A model generated the notes under the pieces. It was given only the letters and a program-made list of their open reading frames with translations. It ran no database searches and was not told the DNA's origin. Shown here piece by piece: positions 1-4,884 of a stretch of 5,136 nt of DNA. Within the stretch, counting starts at the first letter, position 1. Every line of letters begins with the position of its first letter. The DNA comes from Thermodesulfovibrionales bacterium (GTDB taxonomy: Bacteria > Nitrospirota > Thermodesulfovibrionia > Thermodesulfovibrionales > SM23-35): NCBI GenBank assembly GCA_020062205.1, contig JAGUWT010000281.1, positions 1 to 5,136 on the forward strand, written 5' to 3'. Made by a program: the position numbers and the translations under genes.

Positions 1-182
1 ACACCTGTGCCGGCATAAAGATCAACAAAGGTTGCCCCTTCAATTCTGTCCTTTATTATGTCAAACAATGCCTCTCTTACTTTTGAAGAAGTGGGTCTGA
101 GTTTCTCATCCCTTAATCCCTTTGAGATGAGTTTTTTTGTAACAGCTTTCCTGCCCTTTGCAAGGCCACCCGAAATTCTCAT
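1..182 (-). CDS. rsmD: 16S rRNA (guanine-N2)-methyltransferase RsmD, N-terminal part (runs off window)
   Basis: This is the first 60 codons of a gene that leaves the window at position 1. The translation begins MRISGGLAKGRK, continues with LRPTSSKVREALFDII (residues 28-43) and reaches the SAM-binding motif I DLYAGTG (residues 54-60). That order, the MRI-GG start, LRPTS..VREALF, then D-L-x-AG-G, is the RsmD signature. In the family, RsmD uses S-adenosylmethionine to methylate G966 (E. coli numbering) of 16S rRNA on assembling 30S particles in the cytoplasm. The ATG ends two nucleotides after the purN stop and has an AAGGAAA Shine-Dalgarno-like stretch inside the end of purN, so it is probably translated from the purN message. 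The catalytic NPPY-type motif would lie outside the window, so only the N-terminal half of the evidence is visible. Confidence 0.9.
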   Translation of the reverse strand, partial: MRISGGLAKGRKAVTKKLISKGLRDEKLRPTSSKVREALFDIIKDRIEGATFVDLYAGTG

Positions 183-184
183 GC

Positions 185-835
185 TTATTTCCTTATTGCA
201 GGATTAACAAGGTGAGTATTGAAAGGGGTATATCCTTGAATGGTAACCTTCCGACCTTCCACTTTTATTTTTCCTTCTGAAAACAATCTAATAGCCTCTG
301 GGTATATCTTATGTTCTAATCTCAATATTCTCTCTGATACCGACTCTTCTGTATCATCCTGAAGAACTGGAACGGCTGCCTGGATTATAATCGGTCCGGT
401 ATCCATGCCTTCATCCACAAAATGAACTGTACATCCAGAGATCTTTGCCCCATATTCGATAGCCTGCCGCTGGCCATGTAATCCCGGAAAAGACGGAAGG
501 AGAGCAGGGTGGATATTCATTATCCTGTTCGGGAATGCATTTATCAGAGGTTTCCCCACAATCCTCATAAAACCTGCTAAAACAACTAATCCCACATTCC
601 GTTTCTTCAACTCTTCAGCAATCTTTCTATAGAAATCATCTTTTAAGGCAAATTCCTTTGGTCCGATTACAAGATATTCAATGCCATGTTTTTTTGCCCT
701 CTCTATTGCATAGGCTGAAGGGTTATCAGTTATCAGTAAAACTATCTCTGCATTCAGCCTTTTAGCCTCTATCTCATCTATGATTGATTGAAAATTAGAG
801 CCGCGACCAGAAGCGAGCATACCAAGATTAAGCAT
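185..835 (-). CDS. purN: Phosphoribosylglycinamide formyltransferase 1 (GAR transformylase)
   Basis: PurN transfers a formyl group from 10-formyltetrahydrofolate to GAR, giving FGAR in the third step of purine biosynthesis in the cytosol. The 216-residue length is normal for the family. The N-terminal phosphate-binding segment LASGRGSNFQSI (residues 7-18) is present. The catalytic residues are in place: Asn107 and His109 in NIHPALLPSFPG, His138 in CTVHFVDE, and Asp145 in GMDTGPI. They correspond to the N106/H108/D144 set of the E. coli enzyme. The ATG at 835 is preceded at suitable spacing by AGAGGT. The gene starts 20 nt after the SNF2 gene stops and is followed 2 nt later by rsmD, so it is probably an internal gene of one operon. 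No separate promoter or terminator is obvious. Nothing looks broken. Confidence 0.97.
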   Translation of the reverse strand: MLNLGMLASGRGSNFQSIIDEIEAKRLNAEIVLLITDNPSAYAIERAKKHGIEYLVIGPKEFALKDDFYRKIAEELKKRNVGLVVLAGFMRIVGKPLINAFPNRIMNIHPALLPSFPGLHGQRQAIEYGAKISGCTVHFVDEGMDTGPIIIQAAVPVLQDDTEESVSERILRLEHKIYPEAIRLFSEGKIKVEGRKVTIQGYTPFNTHLVNPAIRK

Positions 836-855
836 AATTGACCTCTGAAATTATT

Positions 856-3363
856 TTATCCTAACCTGTTCTTCAATTGCATTGCGTTTGATAATAGCTC
901 ACTGAAGGATGAAAAGACAGTTTTTATAGTCTCTGTATTGGGAAGCGGTATCTTCAAATAGGTTTGTCCTGTTTTTTCATCCCTGCCGATCATTGTATCA
1001 AGATGTTTTTCAAGGGGTTGATCAGAATGCTCAATGAGTTTACCGAGATTCATTAAGAGTTGAGCGCCTCTGTTGAGGAGGTTATTCAGATAAACCAGAC
1101 CTCCCCCGTCCCTGTCTCCTTCAGCTTTTGACTTGTCTTCCTTTTCTACAGTTAGTCCTTTCTGGTCAACCTCTTTATACATTTCATCTTCTCTTTGCTG
1201 CTGCCTCTCCAGTACGGGGTCTGATTTTTCCAGATTTTCTGTTACTGTTTCCACTGATTGTATAAATCTTTTGAGTTGAGACTCGCCAACCATTACGACA
1301 TCTTCTCCATCATTATCCAGCGCTCCTGCAAATAATGATTTTTTGAACTTAAGGAGATCGAGTATTCTCTCCTCAATGGAAGATGCGGTAACAAAGTTGA
1401 TGACGCGAACCGTCTTGTGTTGACCAAGTCTATGTACACGACCAATACGTTGTTCGAGAACAGCAGGGTTCCAGGGGATGTCCATATTAATCACAACTGT
1501 GCCGCTTTGCAGGTTCAATCCAACCCCGCCTGCGTCCGTGGAAAGAAAGACCTTGCACGCTGGGGTTTCCTTAAACTCTGACATCAACCCCTTTCTCTGT
1601 TTTGAAGGGATACTCCCATTTAAGTGTACATATTTAATATTGTTCCTCTTAAGGATATGTTCTACTAACTCTGTCATCCTCAGCCACTGGCTGAAGATGA
1701 CCATCTTTTCTCCGCCCTCGACAGCTATCTCTTTGAGAATTACTTCTAATTCCTCAATCTTAGGGCCATGAATCGTTTTCTTATCAACTAAGTAGGTGTT
1801 ATCAGCAGCCATTCGCATATAATTCAAGGCGATTTGCAGTCGCCGCTGATCAGCTTCACACAGGAATTTATATCGTCTCCACTTGGCTACCAGTTTGACC
1901 ACAATATCATAATTTTCATCATGTATAATCCTTTGTTCTTTAGTCATAGGGACAAAAAAGTTTTTATCTATCCGTTCTGGAAGCTGTTGGGGTACATCTC
2001 CCTTCCTCCTCCGTATCATGACATTCTTCAAGGAATCTCTGACAGATTGCAGGTTCCTGTATCCGATTACCTTGCCACCTTCATCAACAATCCTGTGAGT
2101 ATGGATAAAACGGTATAAAGGTCCGAGATGTCGTCGGTCTATAAATTCCATTATAGAATGCAATTCTTCGATCCTGTTTTCTATGGGAGTTCCTGTAAGC
2201 ACAATGGCAAAGGTTGATTCCAGTTGCTTTACATACTGTGCAGTTCGAGTCTTCCAGTTTTTAATCCTCTGGGCCTCGTCAAGGATTATCAGGTCAGGAG
2301 TCCACTCCCTTATCATATCTATATCCCTGGGAACCAGTTCATAATTGATAAGCTTGTAAAAAGAACCATTCATGTAAAGCTGTTCCCTCTTATGGTTGAG
2401 CCCCTCAATTACATCTACCGGCCTGCCGCTGAATTTTTCGATTTCTGCCTGCCACTGGTATTTCAAAGAGGTTGGGGACACAATCAAAACCTTCTGTATA
2501 TTGAATAATTTAGCCATTAACTCTGCTGCCACAAGTGCCTGGATTGTTTTTCCCAGCCCCATATCATCGCTGATAAGGCATCGCCCTGCATTCACTGCAA
2601 ATAAAGCCCCTTCTCGCTGATAAGGGTATAATTTGGTTCTCAGAATGTTTTTAAAAATTGCGCTGTTAATCCCTCCTTTAATCTGAGACCTGACAATGTT
2701 TCGCCGGTGTTCGGCGTCCTGATGTTCAGCAATATAAGCCATTACATCATCATAACAACGTACTTCATGTCCATTTTTCTGCGGTATACTGTTGAGGAAT
2801 TTATGGAAATTAAGAATATGCTCCTCTTTGAGTATTCCGTGTGAATCAAAGTATTTGTCCACCAGAGAAAGCAGTTCAGGAGGAGCGTCTTCCCCTGCCT
2901 TAAATCTGACCTCACGCTTAACTCCATAGCTCAAATATATCTCGGAATAAGGAAGAACATATCCATTTTTGAATGCCTTTTTAGCTCCTCTTTTCTTCAT
3001 TAATCTGGAAAGGATAAACTCAATATGCTTGCATGTTCCAAGATTATTAATATTATAATCGGGGCATGAGCAATAGTTATCCCCGGGCTTGCCTCCACGA
3101 ATGGCTATTTTATAAATCTTTCCCGAATCGGGATTGATGAGTTTAAATTCAGAGAAGATGGGATGATCACCTATATTTTCAAATCTAAATTTTTGCTGTT
3201 CACCGTATTGTTTTCTGAGAATCCGCTGCCACTCCTCAAGGCCAAGGTCCTCTGGCTTGTACGTTCTCGATATTTTCAGTTTGACAGGCTTTTTTCTTGA
3301 ATATTTTGAATTTCTAATATATCTTTTCTTGCTTTCTGTTCTTCTTTTTAGTGCAGATTCCAT
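856..3363 (-). CDS. SNF2-family DNA-dependent ATPase with N-terminal SWIM zinc finger
   Basis: This is an 835-residue Swi2/Snf2 (superfamily 2) ATPase, a class that uses ATP to translocate on duplex DNA and displace bound proteins. Domains in order: a very basic N-terminus (about residues 5-35); a SWIM zinc finger of CxCx10CxH form (Cys98, Cys100, Cys111, His113), likely for DNA or protein binding; the first RecA lobe with Walker A DDMGLGKT (266-273), motif Ia IVSPTSLKYQW (294-304), Walker B DEAQ (362-365) and LTGTP (389-393); the second lobe with VIFSQW (555-560), STDAGGVG (608-615) and motif VI QRIGRVHRLGQ (638-648); and a charged, probably flexible C-terminal segment (about 700-755) followed by a short conserved-looking end. 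All ATPase motifs are intact. The ATG at 3363 has AAGGAAGAG about 11 nt upstream, rather far for an RBS. It leads into purN with a 20 nt gap. The biological target is unknown; a RapA-like or repair role is only a family-level guess. Confidence 0.93.
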   Translation of the reverse strand: MESALKRRTESKKRYIRNSKYSRKKPVKLKISRTYKPEDLGLEEWQRILRKQYGEQQKFRFENIGDHPIFSEFKLINPDSGKIYKIAIRGGKPGDNYCSCPDYNINNLGTCKHIEFILSRLMKKRGAKKAFKNGYVLPYSEIYLSYGVKREVRFKAGEDAPPELLSLVDKYFDSHGILKEEHILNFHKFLNSIPQKNGHEVRCYDDVMAYIAEHQDAEHRRNIVRSQIKGGINSAIFKNILRTKLYPYQREGALFAVNAGRCLISDDMGLGKTIQALVAAELMAKLFNIQKVLIVSPTSLKYQWQAEIEKFSGRPVDVIEGLNHKREQLYMNGSFYKLINYELVPRDIDMIREWTPDLIILDEAQRIKNWKTRTAQYVKQLESTFAIVLTGTPIENRIEELHSIMEFIDRRHLGPLYRFIHTHRIVDEGGKVIGYRNLQSVRDSLKNVMIRRRKGDVPQQLPERIDKNFFVPMTKEQRIIHDENYDIVVKLVAKWRRYKFLCEADQRRLQIALNYMRMAADNTYLVDKKTIHGPKIEELEVILKEIAVEGGEKMVIFSQWLRMTELVEHILKRNNIKYVHLNGSIPSKQRKGLMSEFKETPACKVFLSTDAGGVGLNLQSGTVVINMDIPWNPAVLEQRIGRVHRLGQHKTVRVINFVTASSIEERILDLLKFKKSLFAGALDNDGEDVVMVGESQLKRFIQSVETVTENLEKSDPVLERQQQREDEMYKEVDQKGLTVEKEDKSKAEGDRDGGGLVYLNNLLNRGAQLLMNLGKLIEHSDQPLEKHLDTMIGRDEKTGQTYLKIPLPNTETIKTVFSSFSELLSNAMQLKNRLG

Positions 3364-3444
3364 TTTATAAACATCTCTTCCTTTGTCAAGGTAAGTATTC
3401 CCTAAACAACAATAAAATGAGCATTTGACAGCCGATTTTGCTCT

Positions 3445-3453
3445 ATTCTATCA
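3445..3453 (-). promoter_or_regulatory. Extended -10 promoter (TGATAGAAT) for the SNF2-purN-rsmD operon
   Basis: The minus strand reads TG-A-TAGAAT, an extended -10 with one mismatch to TATAAT. No good TTGACA lies 16-18 nt upstream, as is usual for extended -10 promoters. The same nonamer occurs at the same place in repeats B and C. Transcription would start near 3438, giving a leader of roughly 75 nt before the SNF2 ATG. Confidence 0.5.
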
Positions 3454-3525
3454 CATTTATCGGAATGGTTGGGAAGAAGGAAGGAGGAAGGTTATCTGTT
3501 CACTGCCCTGATGACCTTCAGGGCA
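3445..3525 (-). repeat. Dispersed direct repeat, copy A (coding tail + promoter), upstream of the SNF2 gene
   Basis: These 81 bp match copy C (4651-4731) with 3 substitutions and no gaps. On the minus strand the order is: the end of a reading frame (ALKVIRAVNR then TAA at 3492-3494), a pyrimidine-rich spacer, the conserved CCAACCATTC block and the extended -10 TGATAGAAT. The copy begins abruptly inside a truncated vapC and ends about 80 nt before the SNF2 start. It contains the hairpin TGCCCTGA-N6-TCAGGGCA (3504-3525), which lacks a following T-run and so is not a convincing terminator. Confidence 0.9.
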
Positions 3526-3625
3526 GGTAAATTTCAGAGTATATTGATAGGAAACTTTCTATAGCTTTATCACCGTTCAGGAATTTTATGGCAATATCTG
3601 TATCAAGTGCAATTTTACCACTCAT
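3518..3625 (-). pseudogene. vapC: VapC-type PIN toxin, truncated after 35 residues
   Basis: The reading frame starts MSGKIALDTDIAIKFLNGD and continues to SEIYLP before a TGA at 3518-3520. This is the first beta strand of a PIN ribonuclease with the first metal-binding Asp (Asp8) and the segment that in VapC proteins normally continues into the helix carrying the conserved Glu. Family members are about 125-145 residues, so roughly three quarters is missing, including the other acidic residues; the product cannot be an active nuclease. The sequence breaks exactly where repeat copy A begins, and the stop codon is supplied by the repeat. The start overlaps the end of the upstream antitoxin by 11 nt, the usual translational coupling. 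The antitoxin before it is therefore without its own toxin. Confidence 0.85.
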
Positions 3626-3839
3626 TGATATCTACTTTTTCAAATTCCTCTTTAACAATTTTCAGCAATTCTGCTGCATCATCGTCTAGAAGGATTCCAC
3701 ACAATCCTTCAAGGGGATGTTTTTTCTTTAATGGTACCCCCAGCGTTATTGAAACTTTCTGGCGTTTTTTTAATCCCTTTATTGGATTAAGAGGGCGGAA
3801 TACCCCATCCTCGTAAATTGCCTCTATAGTTTTCGGCAT
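3615..3839 (-). CDS. DUF104 / AF2212-like antitoxin
   Basis: A 74-residue protein starting MPKTIEAIYEDGVFRPLNPI and followed by GLKKRQKVSITL, the signature of the DUF104 (AF2212/PG0164-like) antitoxin family. In that family the N-terminal beta-hairpin region makes up the small conserved fold and the C-terminus contacts a cognate VapC PIN toxin. Here the C-terminal part (LLDDDAAELLKIVKEEFEKV, about residues 50-69) looks helical and acidic, as expected for the toxin-binding tail. The ATG at 3839 has GGGAGG at 6 nt and an extended -10 promoter about 25 nt upstream. The gene overlaps the start of vapC by 11 nt, but that toxin is truncated, so this is now an orphan antitoxin; whether it still neutralises a relative elsewhere is unknown. 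Confidence 0.88.
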   Translation of the reverse strand: MPKTIEAIYEDGVFRPLNPIKGLKKRQKVSITLGVPLKKKHPLEGLCGILLDDDAAELLKIVKEEFEKVDINEW

Positions 3840-3863
3840 TTAGCACCTCCCTTGATTTGTCTT

Positions 3864-3872
3864 ATTCTATCA
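3864..3872 (-). promoter_or_regulatory. Extended -10 promoter (TGATAGAAT) for the DUF104 antitoxin / vapC unit
   Basis: The nonamer is identical to those in copies A and C. It is kept although the surrounding repeat has drifted, which argues for function. Predicted start is near 3857, leaving a leader of about 18 nt with a GGGAGG ribosome binding site 6 nt before the antitoxin ATG. As in most type II modules, autorepression by the antitoxin complex could act here, but no clear operator is visible. Confidence 0.6.
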
Positions 3873-3960
3873 TATTTATTTGAATGGTTGGTGAGAAGTA
3901 TAGCAGGCTATCTGCTAATAGCTCGAATGACCTTCAGGGCAAGGCGGAGGGTGGATTCAA
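3864..3960 (-). repeat. Dispersed direct repeat, copy B, upstream of the DUF104 antitoxin
   Basis: This is a diverged copy of the same element as A and C. It keeps the promoter block (AATGGTTGGT and ATTCTATCA on the plus strand) and the CTTCAGGGCAAGGCGGAG block. The middle has drifted, and it is 3 nt shorter than C over the comparable stretch, with the gap lying after the stop codon of the encoded tail. The tail reads ESTLRLALKVIRAISR then TAG (3908-3910). The left arm of the hairpin seen in A and C is lost. It lies directly between the stop of the PIN toxin and the start of the next antitoxin. Confidence 0.85.
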
Positions 3961-3964
3961 TTAC

Positions 3965-4405
3965 CTATTTTAAGATATTTTTCAAATCAGACACATATTT
4001 TACAAATGGTTTAGTTGACTTTACCGTGTTAACCAATCGTTCGTCACTGCTTATAAATTGAATTTCTTCCAGTTCGGCTACGGCTAAATATACCATATCA
4101 TAAATAGCATATTTATATTTCACGGCATCTTTATAGATTCTATTGATATGGGTAGCAATGTTATATTGCTTCATGGGTATTGCCTGGAGTTCTTCGATGA
4201 ACATTTTACCCTGTTTTTCTGAAATTCTATTTCTTCTTACAGCAGTTGTAATGCCATTTGCAACTTCGCAGTACCAAAGTTCTGGTAGAATTAACTCTAT
4301 TTCTCCATCAACAACCTTTTTCAGTAACAGTCTTGATTCTTCGATGAATTCCTCATCATCCAGCCACCACTTGAGAGAAACCGAAGAGTCAACAACAAGT
4401 CTCAA
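3965..4405 (-). CDS. PIN-domain toxin (VapC-like ribonuclease), apparently intact
   Basis: This 146-residue protein has the full PIN-domain acidic set: Asp6 in LVVDSSVSLKWW, Glu47 in ELWYCEVANGI, Asp103 in YAIYDMVYLAVAEL and Asp121 in FISSDERLV. PIN toxins of this kind are Mg/Mn-dependent endoribonucleases that cut tRNA or rRNA when freed from their antitoxin. The length is normal. The start is TTG at 4405, chosen because it begins exactly at the usual RLVVDSS strand, is 2 nt after the antitoxin stop and has an AGGA about 7 nt upstream. The pairing with the upstream small gene, same strand and nearly zero spacing, supports a type II toxin-antitoxin module. The RNA target cannot be told from the sequence. 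The stop TAG is followed in frame by the coding tail of repeat B. Confidence 0.9.
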   Translation of the reverse strand: MRLVVDSSVSLKWWLDDEEFIEESRLLLKKVVDGEIELILPELWYCEVANGITTAVRRNRISEKQGKMFIEELQAIPMKQYNIATHINRIYKDAVKYKYAIYDMVYLAVAELEEIQFISSDERLVNTVKSTKPFVKYVSDLKNILK

Positions 4406-4407
4406 AT

Positions 4408-4623
4408 TTATTTCCTGCCTTCTTCAATCAAATTTTTTACTTTGAAAGGGGTAATCTTGATGGGCTTTCTATTTAATAACCTTTTGAGAAGAAACTTTTT
4501 TTGAAAAGAAAAATCAGTTTCTTTCAAAAAGGTAACTAATACATCGACCGATCCCTTGACTTCCACTTTTTCTTTTAATGCAAGTTTATTTCCATTGTAT
4601 ACACCAATTACTGAACGTAACAT
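4408..4623 (-). CDS. VapB-like small antitoxin paired with the PIN toxin
   Basis: A 71-residue protein, MLRSVIGVYNGNKLAL at the N-terminus, then VDVLVTFL (beta-rich part) and a basic C-terminal end, KITPFKVKNLIEEGRK, that resembles the toxin-contacting tails of small antitoxins. It is reminiscent of the DUF104-like antitoxins that precede PIN toxins, but the match is looser than for the second module. I place the start at the ATG ending at 4623, not at the GTG at 4632: AGGAGG lies 8 nt upstream of this ATG, whereas the GTG overlaps that ribosome binding site. The toxin begins 2 nt after the stop. The gene is served by the extended -10 promoter in repeat C. Confidence 0.82.
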   Translation of the reverse strand: MLRSVIGVYNGNKLALKEKVEVKGSVDVLVTFLKETDFSFQKKFLLKRLLNRKPIKITPFKVKNLIEEGRK

Positions 4624-4650
4624 TTTGAACACCTCCTTTTACGTGTCTTT

Positions 4651-4659
4651 ATTCTATCA
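4651..4659 (-). promoter_or_regulatory. Extended -10 promoter (TGATAGAAT) for the first antitoxin-toxin pair
   Basis: This is the same extended -10 nonamer, with a predicted start near 4644. The leader is about 20 nt and carries AGGAGG 8 nt before the ATG at 4623. The geometry of promoter, RBS and start codon fits a short antitoxin leader well. Confidence 0.6.
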
Positions 4660-4749
4660 CATTTATCAGAATGGTTGGTAAGAAGGAAGGAGGAAGGTTA
4701 TCTGTTCACTGCCCTGATGATCTTCAGGGCAAGGCGGAGTGGGGATTCA
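4651..4749 (-). repeat. Dispersed direct repeat, copy C, upstream of the first antitoxin
   Basis: This is the longest well-preserved copy. It has the tail ESPLRLALKIIRAVNR ending in TAA (4698-4700), a pyrimidine-rich spacer, CCAACCATTC, and TGATAGAAT placed about 20-30 nt before the antitoxin start. It shares 78 of 81 positions with copy A, and it extends further on the tail side where A is cut. The hairpin TGCCCTGA-N6-TCAGGGCA is at 4710-4731. Confidence 0.9.
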
Positions 4750-4790
4750 TCAGCGGTTCTGACTTCGTCCTCCAATCCGGTGAACTGCAT
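4698..4790 (-). other. Short open frame ending in the repeat-borne coding tail (30 codons, possible gene remnant)
   Basis: The frame that contains the conserved tail of repeat C can be read back to an ATG at 4790, giving MQFTGLEDEV, then RTAD, then ESPLRLALKIIRAVNR. No convincing ribosome binding site precedes that ATG, and the frame remains open further upstream, so this is more likely the 3' end of a longer lost gene than a real 30-residue protein. The last 17 codons (4698-4748) have a counterpart in repeat B (3908-3958) that differs mostly by synonymous or conservative changes. I do not recognise the protein family. Confidence 0.35.
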
Positions 4791-4851
4791 AGATAGTCCA
4801 TATGCCAAATAGTACAATGGGGGAAAATATGTCGTTGAGAGTTAAGTAAAA

Positions 4852-4884
4852 AATTAAGTATGGTGTCCCCGGAATTCCCCGGGG
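4852..4884 (-). repeat. REP-like terminus with GC-rich hairpin at the end of the transposase remnant
   Basis: The minus strand has the inverted repeat CCCCGG-N6-CCGGGG (4867-4884, loop containing an EcoRI-like GGAATT), followed by GGGGACACCATACTTAATT. From memory, sequences of this type (GGAATTCCGGGGACA..ATACTTAATT) commonly flank transposases of this family; I could not check this. Only one copy is in the window. The transposase stop codon lies in the ACTTAATT part. The hairpin is 12 nt from a T6 run, too far for an intrinsic terminator. Confidence 0.55.

Noticed and set aside
1478..2927. Several open frames of 60-97 codons opposite or inside the SNF2 gene
   Set aside because: They lack family resemblance and ribosome binding sites and overlap a gene with all its motifs intact; they are shadows.
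3367..3390. TTGACA and TATAAA directly before the SNF2 start as a sigma-70 promoter
   Set aside because: The spacing is only 14 nt and the -10 would sit on the start codon, leaving no leader or ribosome binding site.
3386..3424. Twelve-codon upstream reading frame (MLILLLFREYLP) in the SNF2 leader
   Set aside because: No ribosome binding site precedes it and no second copy is available to test conservation; short frames like this occur by chance.
3504..3525. Hairpin TGCCCTGA-N6-TCAGGGCA (also at 4710-4731) as an intrinsic terminator
   Set aside because: No T-run follows on either strand, copy B has lost one arm, and the bases are explained by the coding tail.
3607..4445. Plus-strand open frames opposite the toxin-antitoxin genes (3607-3816, 3852-4061, 4143-4445)
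   Set aside because: They lie antisense to recognisable antitoxin and PIN genes and show no recognisable protein features.
4624..4632. GTG at 4632 as start of the first antitoxin (74 residues)
   Set aside because: The GTG is part of the AGGAGGTG ribosome binding site; the ATG ending at 4623 is correctly spaced from that site and begins the MLRSVIGVY strand.
3445..4749. Integron gene-cassette array with attC sites
   Set aside because: The repeats lack the paired GTTRRRY/RYYYAAC core sites and long imperfect palindromes, the genes are served by individual promoters, and no integrase is in the window.
3445..4749. CRISPR array
   Set aside because: Only three long repeats exist, spaced by gene-sized, coding intervals of 340-700 bp.
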